Source: Myxococcales bacterium (GTDB lineage Bacteria; Myxococcota_A; Polyangia; Polyangiales; GCA-016699535). From it: a stretch of 64,000 bases of DNA. The position numbers and the translations under genes were made by a program. Position 1 is the stretch's first letter. The number at the start of each line of letters is the position of its first letter. Shown here one piece after another: positions 35,024 to 43,688 of this stretch. The notes beneath the pieces are model-generated. The model had not been told where the DNA came from, did not search any database, and worked only from the letters and a program-made list of their open reading frames with translations. The DNA is taken from assembly GCA_016699535.1 (NCBI GenBank), contig CP064980.1, positions 1,620,001 through 1,684,000 of the forward strand. Reading direction: 5' to 3'.

Positions 35024-35645
35024 AGTAGGCAGCCAGTTTGCGATCGCTCACTCCGGGCAAAACCACATCCGCAGCACGCCCGTGCGAATGCCGGCTGGTG
35101 ATTCGCGTTTTTCGATACCCGCTAATTAACCACGCAAAGGGCGTCTCAAAGTGACGTAAAGCGCCGTATAAGATTGATAAAAGACGAGGATGCACCGGAT
35201 GGGTCGAGCCGTCTTCTTTCCAGGCGAAGGCTTGTTCCGCTTGTTGTATTGTGGCGTCATCAAATTCACCGTCTTCGGATAAGGGCAGCAGCGTCGCTTC
35301 TGGGTTTTTACCTACCGGGACAATGCGCAAAGGCGGAAGTTCAGAGCGCAAAAAACTTCTTCGAAGTTGCCCGGATGCTGGCCTATGCCATCTGGATCGT
35401 GCACGTCGATAACTCCGACTTATTGCGCGTGTGAAGCTTCGTTTGCGTCGTTTTCGAGAGCGCGACTGCTTTTTTCGCTTCCGTGCTTTCCCTGTTTTTT
35501 TTCTTTGTTTTTTTTGATTTTTAAGATGCCTCTGCGCTTGAGCACTTTGGGTTCCCAACTCATATGGCACTATGGAGGTGCTCAGAAAGCAAGCGAGTAC
35601 GAGTCGCAGTATCAATCGTCTAAGCATAAGAACGTTATAGCGCAT
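34917..35645 (-). CDS. DUF882 (M15-like) peptidase, exported, with basic N-terminal region
   Basis: The 242-residue product has a signal peptide (LILRLVLACFLSTSIVPY) and a very basic stretch (about 38-90, KKQRKKTGKARKRKKQSRS). A DUF882/peptidase M15 domain of the YcbK type follows: FAWLISGYRKTRITS, RHSHGRAADVVLPG and GFVHVDVR, supplying the zinc His, Asp and His. Such proteins act on peptidoglycan peptides. The start could also be 35627. Its last 107 bases overlap the 3' end of the kinase gene on the other strand. Confidence 0.85.
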   Translation of the reverse strand: MRYNVLMLRRLILRLVLACFLSTSIVPYELGTQSAQAQRHLKNQKKQRKKTGKARKRKKQSRSRKRRKRSFTRAISRSYRRARSRWHRPASGQLRRSFLRSELPPLRIVPVGKNPEATLLPLSEDGEFDDATIQQAEQAFAWKEDGSTHPVHPRLLSILYGALRHFETPFAWLISGYRKTRITSRHSHGRAADVVLPGVSDRKLAAYFRKQGYVGVGIYPVSGFVHVDVRAQSFFWVDYSAP

Positions 35646-35681
35646 TTGTGAGGCAAAATGAGCTTTCCCATGATTGTGGTC

Positions 35682-36398
35682 TTATTGCGATGGATCCGAG
35701 GAAGGCTCGCGCTCGCTGTCTAGAGCAAATTGGGCCGCTTGTTGCTCAGCTTCCGTTTTTGTTTTTCCACTGCCTTGACTTACCGTTTTTTCTCCGAGCA
35801 GCATATCGACATAGAAGGTTTTATCGTGATCGGGACCTTCGGTATGGCTCAGTACATAAGAAGGTGTGGGGCGCCCTTGGCTTTGAAACCACTCTTGAGC
35901 GCGAGATTTATAGTCACCCGCACCGGCTTGAGTATGTTCAAGTCGTCCTTGAAACCATTGGCGGCCGCATTGCATGGCGCGATCAATCCCTGCGTCGAGA
36001 AAAATCGCAGCCAGGCAGGCTTCTAGCGTGCTCGATAGAAGTCTTGGTTTTTTTTGACCACCGGAAAGTAGCTCACCTTTTCCTAGTTGAAGAAATTCTC
36101 CGAGTCCAAGATCGACAGCGACTTCAGCTAACCCGCGTTCGCTAACAAGTTCCGCGCGTCTGCGCGTAAGTTCGCCTTCTGTGGCCGACGGGAAAGCATC
36201 CCAGAGCAAGCTCGATACAACAGTTGAAAGAACCGCATCCCCAAGGAACTCAAGCCGCTCGTTATCACCATGGGCGATTTGCGGGTTTTCATTTGCGTAG
36301 GAGCGGTGCGTAAGTGCTTCAGAAAGCAGCAATGGATTTTCAAATACATGCCCAAGTCTCTGTGCGCATGCAACAATTTGATCGTGCGGATCAGTCAT
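35682..36398 (-). CDS. rnc: Ribonuclease III
   Basis: RNase III cuts double-stranded RNA in rRNA and mRNA maturation. From ATG 36398 (MTDPHDQIV) the protein is 238 residues. It shows LTHRSYANEN, the signature NERLEFLGDAVL with catalytic acids, and TLEACLAAIFLDAG. A C-terminal double-stranded RNA-binding domain follows (about 155-225, DYKSRAQEWFQSQGRPTPSY, GSGKTKTEAEQQAAQFAL). The start overlaps the end of mtnB by eight bases, so they are co-translated. An earlier start at 36431 lies inside mtnB and is unlikely. Confidence 0.95.
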   Translation of the reverse strand: MTDPHDQIVACAQRLGHVFENPLLLSEALTHRSYANENPQIAHGDNERLEFLGDAVLSTVVSSLLWDAFPSATEGELTRRRAELVSERGLAEVAVDLGLGEFLQLGKGELLSGGQKKPRLLSSTLEACLAAIFLDAGIDRAMQCGRQWFQGRLEHTQAGAGDYKSRAQEWFQSQGRPTPSYVLSHTEGPDHDKTFYVDMLLGEKTVSQGSGKTKTEAEQQAAQFALDSEREPSSDPSQ

Positions 36399-37074
36399 TT
36401 TTAGTCTTTGGGCTTGAGCTCTTGGTTTCAATCCCGAGTTGCTTCATGCGCACTGCAGCATCGAAGAGGTAATCATAGCATTCTGCGTGTGTTTTGGCTT
36501 GAATCCAGTCTTTCCCCCAGACATAGACCCCGTGGGCTTTGACGAGCACCGCATAGCTCTGGGGATAATCTTTGATTGCTTGAGCGAGTGAATCTGCCAG
36601 GTCTGCTTCGTGTGCGGTGTTTTCGATGATGGGCACGACAAGGCGGTCGTAAAAACCCATCCCGGCAATGCCTTTGATCATTTCGAGCTGTGTGACACTA
36701 AACTCACGATCCCAAAGCAGCGAGGCCAACAGCGCATGCTGGCTATGGCTATGGATGACAGCGCCTGCATCACGTAACTCAAAGGCATGCATGAAAAGTG
36801 GTTTGCACGCGCTCAGCTTTAGCGATTTGTCTTTCGGGCTACCTAGTATTTTTCCATGTGCATCAAGGGTGAAGATATCTTCTTCACTGAGCATTTCTTT
36901 TTGAACCCCGCTTGGAGCCATGTAAATAGTCTCGCCCTGCCGGATACTTACTCCGCCACCTGTGCCCGATACCCAGCCAAGCTGGTAGAACGATCTGCAT
37001 AGCTTGCTTACCAAGCTTTTTAGGTTAGCATCACCCATCATGGCTGCTCGGACTATCCCAGTCGCTGGCTTCAT
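36391..37074 (-). CDS. mtnB: Methylthioribulose-1-phosphate dehydratase
   Basis: MtnB, a class II aldolase-fold zinc enzyme, acts in methionine salvage. The 227-residue protein has YQLGWVSGTGGGVSIR, YMAPSGVQKEM, HSHSQHALLASLL with zinc His residues, QLEMIKGI, and HGVYVWG with AECYDYLFDAA. The GTGGGVSI and QLEMIKGI patterns separate it from fuculose aldolases. ATG 37074 is used; 37041 (MMGDANLK) is another option. No other mtn gene is nearby, and the gene leads into rnc. Confidence 0.9.
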   Translation of the reverse strand: MKPATGIVRAAMMGDANLKSLVSKLCRSFYQLGWVSGTGGGVSIRQGETIYMAPSGVQKEMLSEEDIFTLDAHGKILGSPKDKSLKLSACKPLFMHAFELRDAGAVIHSHSQHALLASLLWDREFSVTQLEMIKGIAGMGFYDRLVVPIIENTAHEADLADSLAQAIKDYPQSYAVLVKAHGVYVWGKDWIQAKTHAECYDYLFDAAVRMKQLGIETKSSSPKTKND

Positions 37075-37108
37075 GCAAGTTAGGGCTTTAAGAGTCTTTT
37101 AAACGTTG

Positions 37109-37192
37109 TGCGAAGGAGAGGACTTGAACCTCCACGGGGTTACCCCCACCGGAACCTAAATCCGGCGCGTCTGCCAATTCCGCCACCCTCGC
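37109..37192 (-). tRNA. tRNA-Leu (anticodon UAG)
   Basis: The minus strand folds as a class II tRNA. The acceptor GCGAGGG (from 37192) pairs with CCTTCGC, with A as discriminator at 37109. The D-arm is GGCGGAATTGGCAGACGC. The anticodon stem CCGGA/TCCGG has loop TTTAGGT (anticodon TAG). A variable arm TGGGGGTAACCCCGT and a T-arm with GGTTCAAGTCC complete it. The CCA end is not encoded. Confidence 0.95.
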
Positions 37193-37290
37193 AAGGCCCC
37201 TTTTTTCGGCGTTGTTGAGCGAGCTGTCAAGTTGTTTTGTTAAAGGATCATTTTCGCATTGATCTAAGCAGCAAGAGAAGTATATTGAGC

Positions 37291-37316
37291 TCCCGTGGCC
37301 GATAGGCCGACGGGGG
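37291..37316 (+). promoter_or_regulatory. Hairpin overlapping the pyrG ribosome-binding region
   Basis: CCCGTGGCC (37292-37300), loop GATA, and GGCCGACGGG (37305-37314, one bulged G) form a strong stem. It is followed by GG and four Ts, 6 bases before the TTG start of pyrG. The purine run GGGGG (37312-37316), the only candidate ribosome site, is buried in the stem. It could act as an attenuator or translational switch. Confidence 0.45.
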
Positions 37317-37322
37317 TTTTCG

Positions 37323-38996
37323 TTGAAACGTACTAAATTCATTTTTGTAACAGGTGGAGTGGTGAGCTCCATTGGTAAAGGCTTGGCAGCCGCGTCCATT
37401 GGGGCGCTCATGGAGGCCCGCGGCCTGAAGGTGACTCACATCAAGCTGGATCCCTACATCAATGTGGACCCAGGCACGATGTCGCCGTTTCAACATGGCG
37501 AGGTGTTTGTCACCGATGATGGGGCAGAAACCGATCTCGATTTGGGTCACTACGAGCGATTTACTTCAGCTCGCATGACACGAGCTAACAATTTTACCAC
37601 CGGACGCATCTATGATGCGGTGATTTCAAAAGAGCGCAAGGGCGAGTACCTCGGTGCGACAATCCAGGTGATTCCCCATATTACTGACGAGATCAAAAAA
37701 CGTGTTCTCGATGCTGCAGGTAAATCCGATGTGGCTATTGTCGAGATCGGCGGCACGGTGGGTGACATCGAATCGCTGCCTTTTATTGAGGCTGTTCGTC
37801 AGTTACGTATCGATCTTGGCGCCCAAAACTCGGTGTTCGTTCACGTCACGCTGGTGCCGTATATTGCTGCTGCAGGAGAGCTCAAGACCAAGCCAACCCA
37901 GCACTCGGTCAAAGAATTACTTGGTTTAGGCATACAGCCGGAGATTCTTATTTGCCGTGTCGATCGTGCGCTGCCTCGATCGTTGAAAGAAAAGATCGCC
38001 CACTTTACCAACGTATCCGTTCAGCAAGTGATTGCTGCGCGTGACGTGTCCGTCATCTATGAACTTCCAATTGCGATGCATGCAGAAGGGGTTGATGACC
38101 GGATTGTTGAGAAACTTAACATTTGGTCAAGGCAGCCAGAGCTTGCGAGCTGGAACCGGACTGTTGAGCTGTTTAAAAAGCCCAGCAATGGAAGCATTTC
38201 GATGGCTGTGGTCGGCAAATATGTTGATGTGCGTGACTCCTATAAATCGCTGCACGAAGCCTTAGTTCATGGCGGTCTGGCCAATGATGTCAAAGTCCAG
38301 CTTTTTTACGTCGACAGCGAAGAGCTAGAGGATGCTGCCGATGTCGAGAGTATTCTCGGGGCGCATCATGCGGTGCTGGTGCCAGGTGGCTTCGGCGATC
38401 GCGGCTCTGAAGGCAAAATTCGTGCTATCCGTTATGCTCGGGAGAATGGAATCCCCTTCTTTGGCATTTGCTTAGGTATGCAAATGGCCATCGTTGAGTT
38501 TGCACGCTCTTGTTGTGGTCTTGAGGGCGCCAACAGCGTTGAGTTTGACGACAGTCCCCCCTATCCGGTGATTCATCTCATGCCCGATCAACATGGCATT
38601 GAAGAAAAGGGTGGGACCATGCGGCTTGGTGCTTTTCCCTGCTCAATTAAACGTGGAAGCTTAGCGCATCAAATCTACGGGCGAGAGCAGATCAATGAGC
38701 GGCATCGTCATCGTTTTGAAGTAAATAACGAGTATCGCAGCCAGTTTGAAGACAAAGGCTTGGTACTAAGCGGCGTCTCTCCGGATTCGCGTCTGGTCGA
38801 GATGATCGAAATACCCGCGCATCCCTATTTTATCGCTTGCCAGTTTCATCCTGAGTTTAAGTCCAAACCTCATGCACCGCATCCTCTGTTTATTCGTTTT
38901 GTCCAAGCGGCGATGCAGCGCCGTGATGTCGGAAAGCATGACTCATCGGAACTTACGACGGCCGAAAATCAAGAAGCTAAAACACTCGTTCACTAA
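37323..38996 (+). CDS. pyrG: CTP synthase
   Basis: CTP synthase makes CTP from UTP, ATP and glutamine. The 557-residue protein starts with TTG and reads KRTKFIFVTGGVVSSIGKG (P-loop). HIKLDPYINVDPGTMSPFQHGEVFVTDDG follows in the synthase domain. The C-terminal glutaminase has the oxyanion loop PGGFGDRG, nucleophile Cys in FFGICLGMQ, and the His/Glu pair in CQFHPEFKS. Length is near the family norm (about 545). The tRNA-Leu lies upstream on the other strand. Confidence 0.97.
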   Translation: MKRTKFIFVTGGVVSSIGKGLAAASIGALMEARGLKVTHIKLDPYINVDPGTMSPFQHGEVFVTDDGAETDLDLGHYERFTSARMTRANNFTTGRIYDAVISKERKGEYLGATIQVIPHITDEIKKRVLDAAGKSDVAIVEIGGTVGDIESLPFIEAVRQLRIDLGAQNSVFVHVTLVPYIAAAGELKTKPTQHSVKELLGLGIQPEILICRVDRALPRSLKEKIAHFTNVSVQQVIAARDVSVIYELPIAMHAEGVDDRIVEKLNIWSRQPELASWNRTVELFKKPSNGSISMAVVGKYVDVRDSYKSLHEALVHGGLANDVKVQLFYVDSEELEDAADVESILGAHHAVLVPGGFGDRGSEGKIRAIRYARENGIPFFGICLGMQMAIVEFARSCCGLEGANSVEFDDSPPYPVIHLMPDQHGIEEKGGTMRLGAFPCSIKRGSLAHQIYGREQINERHRHRFEVNNEYRSQFEDKGLVLSGVSPDSRLVEMIEIPAHPYFIACQFHPEFKSKPHAPHPLFIRFVQAAMQRRDVGKHDSSELTTAENQEAKTLVH

Positions 38997-39116
38997 GGGT
39001 TTATCTGCCTTGCTCATAGGTCTTGGCGTGAGTGATGGGCCCATGCAGGGTGTCGTGAACTGTCGCACCGTCTTCCTTTCTTTGAAGCTAAGAGGGAAAG
39101 GTAGAAGGCGGCAACA

Positions 39117-39132
39117 CTGACATTTGTGTCAG
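39117..39132 (+). terminator. Possible weak terminator after pyrG
   Basis: CTGACA, TTTG, TGTCAG is a perfect 6-bp hairpin, followed after AGCTTGGG by TTTT. The stem is short and the T-run is displaced, so this is tentative. The pyrG stop is 120 bases upstream. Confidence 0.25.
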
Positions 39133-39263
39133 AGCTTGGGTTTTAACCTGAAACTATTTTCGAATATGCGGGTAGTTTGATGATATGAACGTAAAATTCA
39201 TAATGATTTGCCTTATCCGGTTGGCACGGTGTATGCATAGTAATCCTTAGGGTCCTTAGGCCA

Positions 39264-40097
39264 ATGTACTTTAAATTCTCGCGCTTAAACTTATCTTCTG
39301 TCGCACTGCTCGGAGTGTTGATCGCTATACTTTCGTCTTGTGGATCGGACAGTGATTCCAGTGGAGATTCAAACACAGGTCCCGCAGACAAAACGGATGC
39401 TGGCGTTGGCGCCACTGTTGATATCGACTCTTTTCAAACAGACTCTGGTGTTGTTAACGGAGTAGGCTTTGCTGCGTGTGAGAACACGCAATGCGATCCG
39501 AGCCTTCAGGATTGTGCCAACGGAGATTGTGTACTCAGCCTGGGTATTGCGGTGTGCATGGATGCGACACCGGGGATCAAGAGTGTGGGTCAAGCCTGCA
39601 CCGACACCAGTGAGTGTGAGGTGGGGCTTGCATGCTTCGATACGAAGGGTGGAAAATTTTGCGAGAGATTGTGCTGTCCTGGATACGATAGCTGCGATGC
39701 AAATGAAGTCTGCGGTGGCTCGGTTCTACTTGCAGATAGCGCGGAGCAAAGTTCATGGGGCTATTGCAAGAGTGCCGTCTTTGGCTGCGACCTTTTTGAC
39801 TATAGCAATGTGTGTGAGCAGGGCGAAGCTTGTTATATTACTTCTGCCGATGGCGATACGCAGTGTTTGAGAGAAGGCCGCGCAGATGTCGGCGAAACTT
39901 GCTCATCTGACGGTCTTTCAGTTCAGAACCTTTGCAAGCCCGGATTAGTTTGCTTGAGTTCACAGCGCTGTGCTCAGTTGTGCTCGCTTGAAAACGGGGG
40001 CAGCGCTCCAAGTTGTTCTGTAGACACTGAGCGTTGTGTTGCGACGCGCTTTACCCCAGAAGGGGTCGGCATTTGCTACAGCTCGCAGCCGCACTAG
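39264..40097 (+). CDS. Cys-rich lipoprotein of unknown function
   Basis: The 277-residue product starts with a lipoprotein signal (SVALLGVLIAILSSC) and a Ser/Asp/Gly linker. About 20 Cys residues follow in short, regularly spaced motifs (CENTQCDPSLQDC, CTDTSECEVGLAC, CERLCCPGYDSCDANEVC, CEQGEACY). This resembles the disulphide-rich extracellular proteins typical of Myxococcota and suggests a surface-exposed binding or structural protein. No enzymatic motif is present. It ends 4 bases into the stop of the convergent amidotransferase gene. Confidence 0.75.
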   Translation: MYFKFSRLNLSSVALLGVLIAILSSCGSDSDSSGDSNTGPADKTDAGVGATVDIDSFQTDSGVVNGVGFAACENTQCDPSLQDCANGDCVLSLGIAVCMDATPGIKSVGQACTDTSECEVGLACFDTKGGKFCERLCCPGYDSCDANEVCGGSVLLADSAEQSSWGYCKSAVFGCDLFDYSNVCEQGEACYITSADGDTQCLREGRADVGETCSSDGLSVQNLCKPGLVCLSSQRCAQLCSLENGGSAPSCSVDTERCVATRFTPEGVGICYSSQPH

Positions 40098-40804
40098 AGC
40101 ATTTTGCGGAAAGCTTGCAGTAGTTTCTGCCCGCTTTCGCTGTCTTTGGCTTGTGTGCTTAGTGCAGAGGGATCGAGTCCTTCTTGAAGCAGCACTTCTT
40201 GACGGGCTTCAATATATGCGCGGATGATCTCGGCATCGAATTCGGGATGAAACTGCACGCCCCAGATATGGTCATCCATGCGAAAAGCCTGATGGGCGTC
40301 TTTGTCATTACTTGCAAGGCAAACTGCTTTCGGCGGAAGCTCAAGGACGCTTTCACGATGTGTTGCTTGCATCCAGAAATCTGATCCCAATCCAGTTAAT
40401 AGTGGGTCACACCTCCCCAGTTCCGTGGACGTGATTTGCACACTGCCTATTTCACGTCCCTTGGGATTGCTTCCGACTTTCCCGCCGAGAGCGTGAGCCA
40501 AAAGTTGATGGCCATAGCAAATGCCAAGGATAGGCAGTTTGGTGTTTGCTCGTGCTTTTAGCCATTGGGCGCTTTGCTCCGACCAAGGCTCGCACTCTGA
40601 AACCATAGCACTTGATCCAGTGATGATAATGCCGCGGACAGCTTCCGAGAGTTCGGGCAGAGCTTCGCTTTCATAAACCGATACGACCTCTATTTCGTCT
40701 TTGCTAAACCCAGCTTTGGCGGCGATCCATTGCTCGAAATCACCACGCGTTTGGCGGATGGTTTCTACGGTGCTGCCGGTTTTGACGATGATGACTCTGC
40801 TCAT
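40094..40804 (-). CDS. Class I glutamine amidotransferase (GMP synthase-like)
   Basis: From ATG 40804 (MSRVIIVKTG) the protein is 236 residues. It has the nucleophile elbow GICYGHQLLA, the Gly-rich GIIITGSSAMV, PKGREIGSVQI, and the His-Glu pair in GVQFHPEFD. It lacks a synthetase domain. Similar stand-alone GATases occur in many genomes with unknown acceptors, including gamma-glutamyl hydrolase-like enzymes. A copy of the family 3 palindromic element sits 42-122 bases upstream. Confidence 0.85.
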   Translation of the reverse strand: MSRVIIVKTGSTVETIRQTRGDFEQWIAAKAGFSKDEIEVVSVYESEALPELSEAVRGIIITGSSAMVSECEPWSEQSAQWLKARANTKLPILGICYGHQLLAHALGGKVGSNPKGREIGSVQITSTELGRCDPLLTGLGSDFWMQATHRESVLELPPKAVCLASNDKDAHQAFRMDDHIWGVQFHPEFDAEIIRAYIEARQEVLLQEGLDPSALSTQAKDSESGQKLLQAFRKML

Positions 40805-40845
40805 ACGATTCCGTTGATAGCATAGCACAGCAAGGGGGAGCCGAA

Positions 40846-40926
40846 CTTGGCGACAATGGCGTTAAAATGCGCCTAAATAGCCACTTTTGTCATGAAAGAA
40901 GCCTAAAACACGCCAGTTTTGTCTGT
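40846..40926 (-). repeat. Dispersed palindromic element, family 3, copy at 40.8 kb
   Basis: Left arm CTTGGCGACAATGGC (40846-40860), 19-base spacer, right arm GCCACTTTTGTCATG (40880-40894). A third half-site GCCAGTTTTGTCTGT begins exactly 32 bases later (40912). GCCTAAAA lies in the 17-base gap. The element fills the gap between the AAA ATPase stop and the amidotransferase start, both on the minus strand. Confidence 0.75.
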
Positions 40927-40927
40927 T

Positions 40928-42430
40928 TTAGCTTGCAGGTGCTGCGCGTCCTTTGGCCCAATTGCGCAAGGCCGAGATTTTCTCGGACATGGTCACGGAA
41001 AGCGGCTGAGTGCTTTTTATTTCGCTGTGAATGAGTTCTGTATCGAGCGGGCGCTGCTCCGAAAAGGCCGTGTAGAGTGCGGAGACAATGGCTTGTTCAA
41101 GCTCAGCTCCACTAAAGCCCTCGGTAGCTTCAGCGAGGGCATCGAAGTCAATGGAGTCGGCTAGATGACCGCGCCTTTTGATATGAAGCTTCAGGATGGT
41201 TGCTCGAACTTCGGTGCTTGGTAGGTCGACGAAAAAAATTTCATCAAAACGACCTTTGCGTAAAAGTTCAGGAGGCAGCTGGCTAATGTTGTTGGAGGTG
41301 GCGATGACAAAGACATTGTCTTGTTTTTCTTGCATCCAAGATAAGAGCGTTCCGAAGATACGGGAGGAGACACCTCCATCGTTGTCCGAGCCCTGACCAA
41401 AGGCTTTTTCGATTTCATCAATCCACAAAACTACCGGTGCCATTGCTTCAGCCGTTTGAATGGCGCGCTTTAAATTCTTTTCGCTTTCGCCCAAATACTT
41501 TTGGTAGAGATTGGAAGGATCGAAGCGAACCAATGGCAATTTCCATTCAGCAGCTACCGCCTTTGCGCACATGCTTTTGCCGCAACCCTGAACACCGAGC
41601 AATAGAATGCCTTTGGGAGGATTGAGGCCAAATTCCTTGGCACGTTCAGGCTGCTGGAAGATGGCTTCTCTCTTTTTAAGCCATTTTTTTAGATTTTCGA
41701 GGCCAGCGATGTCCTTCATACCGTGCTCCGCTGGGAAAAACTCAAGGACACCCGAGCGACCGATAATCTCCTTTTTTGCCTCTAGCACATGCTCGATGGT
41801 CTTTTCATCAAAACACTGCCGGCCTGCGATGGCTTGGGTCATTACCTTCTTCACCTCAAACAAAGTGAGACCATGAAGTAGCGTGATGAGTCGCGATACG
41901 CCTTGCTCATCAAGGTTTACAGCCACTGGCATGCGAGCGCGAAGGTCGCGAAGCAGTGCATTCAAAAAGACGTGGTATTCGCGGTTGCTTGGAGGCTTGA
42001 GCGCAAGCACTGTGAAAAGCGGTGCAAGTTCTGAAGGGAGCTCCGTGTCTTGTCCGGTAAGCACAATGGCAGCTTTGTGTTTGTAAAATACATTATAGAT
42101 TTCTTTGATGCGCGCGATGACTTCAACACGTTCCAGTTGAGAAGAAAAATCTTGAAGGTGATAGATAGCTTCAAAGTTTGCGGTCATGACATGATCGAGT
42201 GCTTGCAAGGGGTCGGCTGTGCCGTAGATGCTTTTCGAGCTTTGATCTTTGCGTGCGAGGCCCTTGTGAGCTTGCCAGCAAAAAAAAGGCAGCCCCTGAT
42301 CGTCGGCAAGGTGTTCAAGAAGTGAACTCGCACGCTGCTCATCGGCAGTGTCAATCCAAATCAAGGGATGATGGGCTTTGACCAGGAGGGTCAGATCATG
42401 AAGCTGTTCAAGCGGAGCCGCTGCTTGCAT
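40928..42430 (-). CDS. Ycf46-type AAA+ ATPase
   Basis: The 500-residue protein has an N-terminal degenerate domain (1-230, HHPLIWIDTADEQRASSLLEHL, VLTGQDTELPSEL). The AAA+ module follows: Walker A GVQGCGKSMCAK, FDPSNLYQKYLGESEKNLKRA, Walker B VVLWIDEIEKAF, and second region of homology VIATSNNISQLPPELLRKGRFDEIF with its Arg finger. This matches the plastid/cyanobacterial Ycf46 group. Homologues occur in non-photosynthetic bacteria, and the role is unknown. The start is ATG 42430. Confidence 0.85.
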   Translation of the reverse strand: MQAAAPLEQLHDLTLLVKAHHPLIWIDTADEQRASSLLEHLADDQGLPFFCWQAHKGLARKDQSSKSIYGTADPLQALDHVMTANFEAIYHLQDFSSQLERVEVIARIKEIYNVFYKHKAAIVLTGQDTELPSELAPLFTVLALKPPSNREYHVFLNALLRDLRARMPVAVNLDEQGVSRLITLLHGLTLFEVKKVMTQAIAGRQCFDEKTIEHVLEAKKEIIGRSGVLEFFPAEHGMKDIAGLENLKKWLKKREAIFQQPERAKEFGLNPPKGILLLGVQGCGKSMCAKAVAAEWKLPLVRFDPSNLYQKYLGESEKNLKRAIQTAEAMAPVVLWIDEIEKAFGQGSDNDGGVSSRIFGTLLSWMQEKQDNVFVIATSNNISQLPPELLRKGRFDEIFFVDLPSTEVRATILKLHIKRRGHLADSIDFDALAEATEGFSGAELEQAIVSALYTAFSEQRPLDTELIHSEIKSTQPLSVTMSEKISALRNWAKGRAAPAS

Positions 42431-42561
42431 GCTTCCATTCTACCATGGGCTCTGTGGGGTTGAAGTTTTTTGGTGTGATTGACGGGCTGTCTGCTGGTAT
42501 TGAATCGACTTTCGCCAGACAGCAATCGCAACCAGCGCTGCGGTTCAGCGTGAAAAGGCCT

Positions 42562-43680
42562 CTAGTCGGCTTTTTCTTTGATCTTAAGCGCACCTCGCTC
42601 TTCGTCTTGCTTGATCGAATAGCGCACTAAAGCGCGTAAAACTTCGTTGCGCTCGAGATTACCTACCAGGCGTTTGAGGTCCTCGTAAAGCGACGGATCA
42701 ACCAGTAGTCCGCCAAGGGTGCCTTTGCCATCACGCATGTCGTGGCTGATGACTTTGAAGTCTTCGCTGATTGCCGTGATGTTTTTGAGAAAATCATCTG
42801 CTTTGTTGCCGTAGAAAAGGTCGTGAACCGTGCTGTCTGTGGTCCGAACATCGTGCATGAGCATTGAGAGTTCACCCGTTGCATTTGCAAGGTTGTCTAC
42901 CAGTCGTTTGCCATCTTTACCGTAGATGAGTTCGTGGCCGCCGCCGCTGCCGTGCTCAACCTCGGAGACGATGGAGCGAACCGAGGCCAGGGTTAGAGAC
43001 AGTTCTTGGGTCGCTTGCTTTACGTTGCCTATGCTTTGCTGCATAGAATCGGCCAGCGCTTTGTCGGTAAACAAACGATTGGCAAAACCGTTGCCCTCAG
43101 CGACATAGCCCAAAATGGCGGACAGGTGATGCGCGGTGTTTTTGATGTCTTTTTTGAACTCAGGATCCGCCAAAGGCTCGGTAGCCGATTCAATATTTTG
43201 GGCGATGTTTTTGGCACTCTCGAGAATCGGTCCGGCTTTGTGACCGAGTTCTTTAAGTGCTTCAAAAGCGTCTCCACCGGTTTGGGTGGGGATGCTCCCA
43301 CCTGGCGGGATGTTTTTTTTGTTTTGAGAGCCAGCGGTAATTGCGACAAGGCGATCGCCTAGCATACCTTTGCTGCCGATGGTTGCCAGAGAATCCGTAC
43401 GAATGAGATGGGTTACATCATCGACGATGTAAAGCTGTACTTTGATTTCGCCGTTCTTTTGCAGTTCGACTTTGCCAACAGAACCCACGTTCACACCGCC
43501 CATGTGAATGGGACCGCCAGGCCTTAGTCCAGAGACATCGTCAAAGACAGCAAGATAGGTGGTTTTCATCGAAAACACATTGCGACGTCCGCCAACAGCA
43601 AACACCAATGCTCCGCCAATGAGGAGTGAGGTCAAGACAAAGATTCCGACGCGGATTTCTACTTTTCTATTCTTCTGCAT
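42562..43680 (-). CDS. mlaD: MlaD-like MCE-domain substrate-binding protein
   Basis: MCE proteins pass lipids between membranes. The 372-residue protein has an N-terminal anchor helix (VGIFVLTSLLIGGALVFAVGG), then the MCE domain (about 38-118, TTYLAVFDDVSGLRPGGPIHMGGVNVGSVGKVEL). A long helical C-terminal tail follows (about 150-360), as in larger MCE proteins that form tubes. It lies 8 bases after mlaF, so they form an operon. An mlaE permease gene is missing from this pair. Confidence 0.9.
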   Translation of the reverse strand: MQKNRKVEIRVGIFVLTSLLIGGALVFAVGGRRNVFSMKTTYLAVFDDVSGLRPGGPIHMGGVNVGSVGKVELQKNGEIKVQLYIVDDVTHLIRTDSLATIGSKGMLGDRLVAITAGSQNKKNIPPGGSIPTQTGGDAFEALKELGHKAGPILESAKNIAQNIESATEPLADPEFKKDIKNTAHHLSAILGYVAEGNGFANRLFTDKALADSMQQSIGNVKQATQELSLTLASVRSIVSEVEHGSGGGHELIYGKDGKRLVDNLANATGELSMLMHDVRTTDSTVHDLFYGNKADDFLKNITAISEDFKVISHDMRDGKGTLGGLLVDPSLYEDLKRLVGNLERNEVLRALVRYSIKQDEERGALKIKEKAD

Positions 43681-43688
43681 GGCAATCT

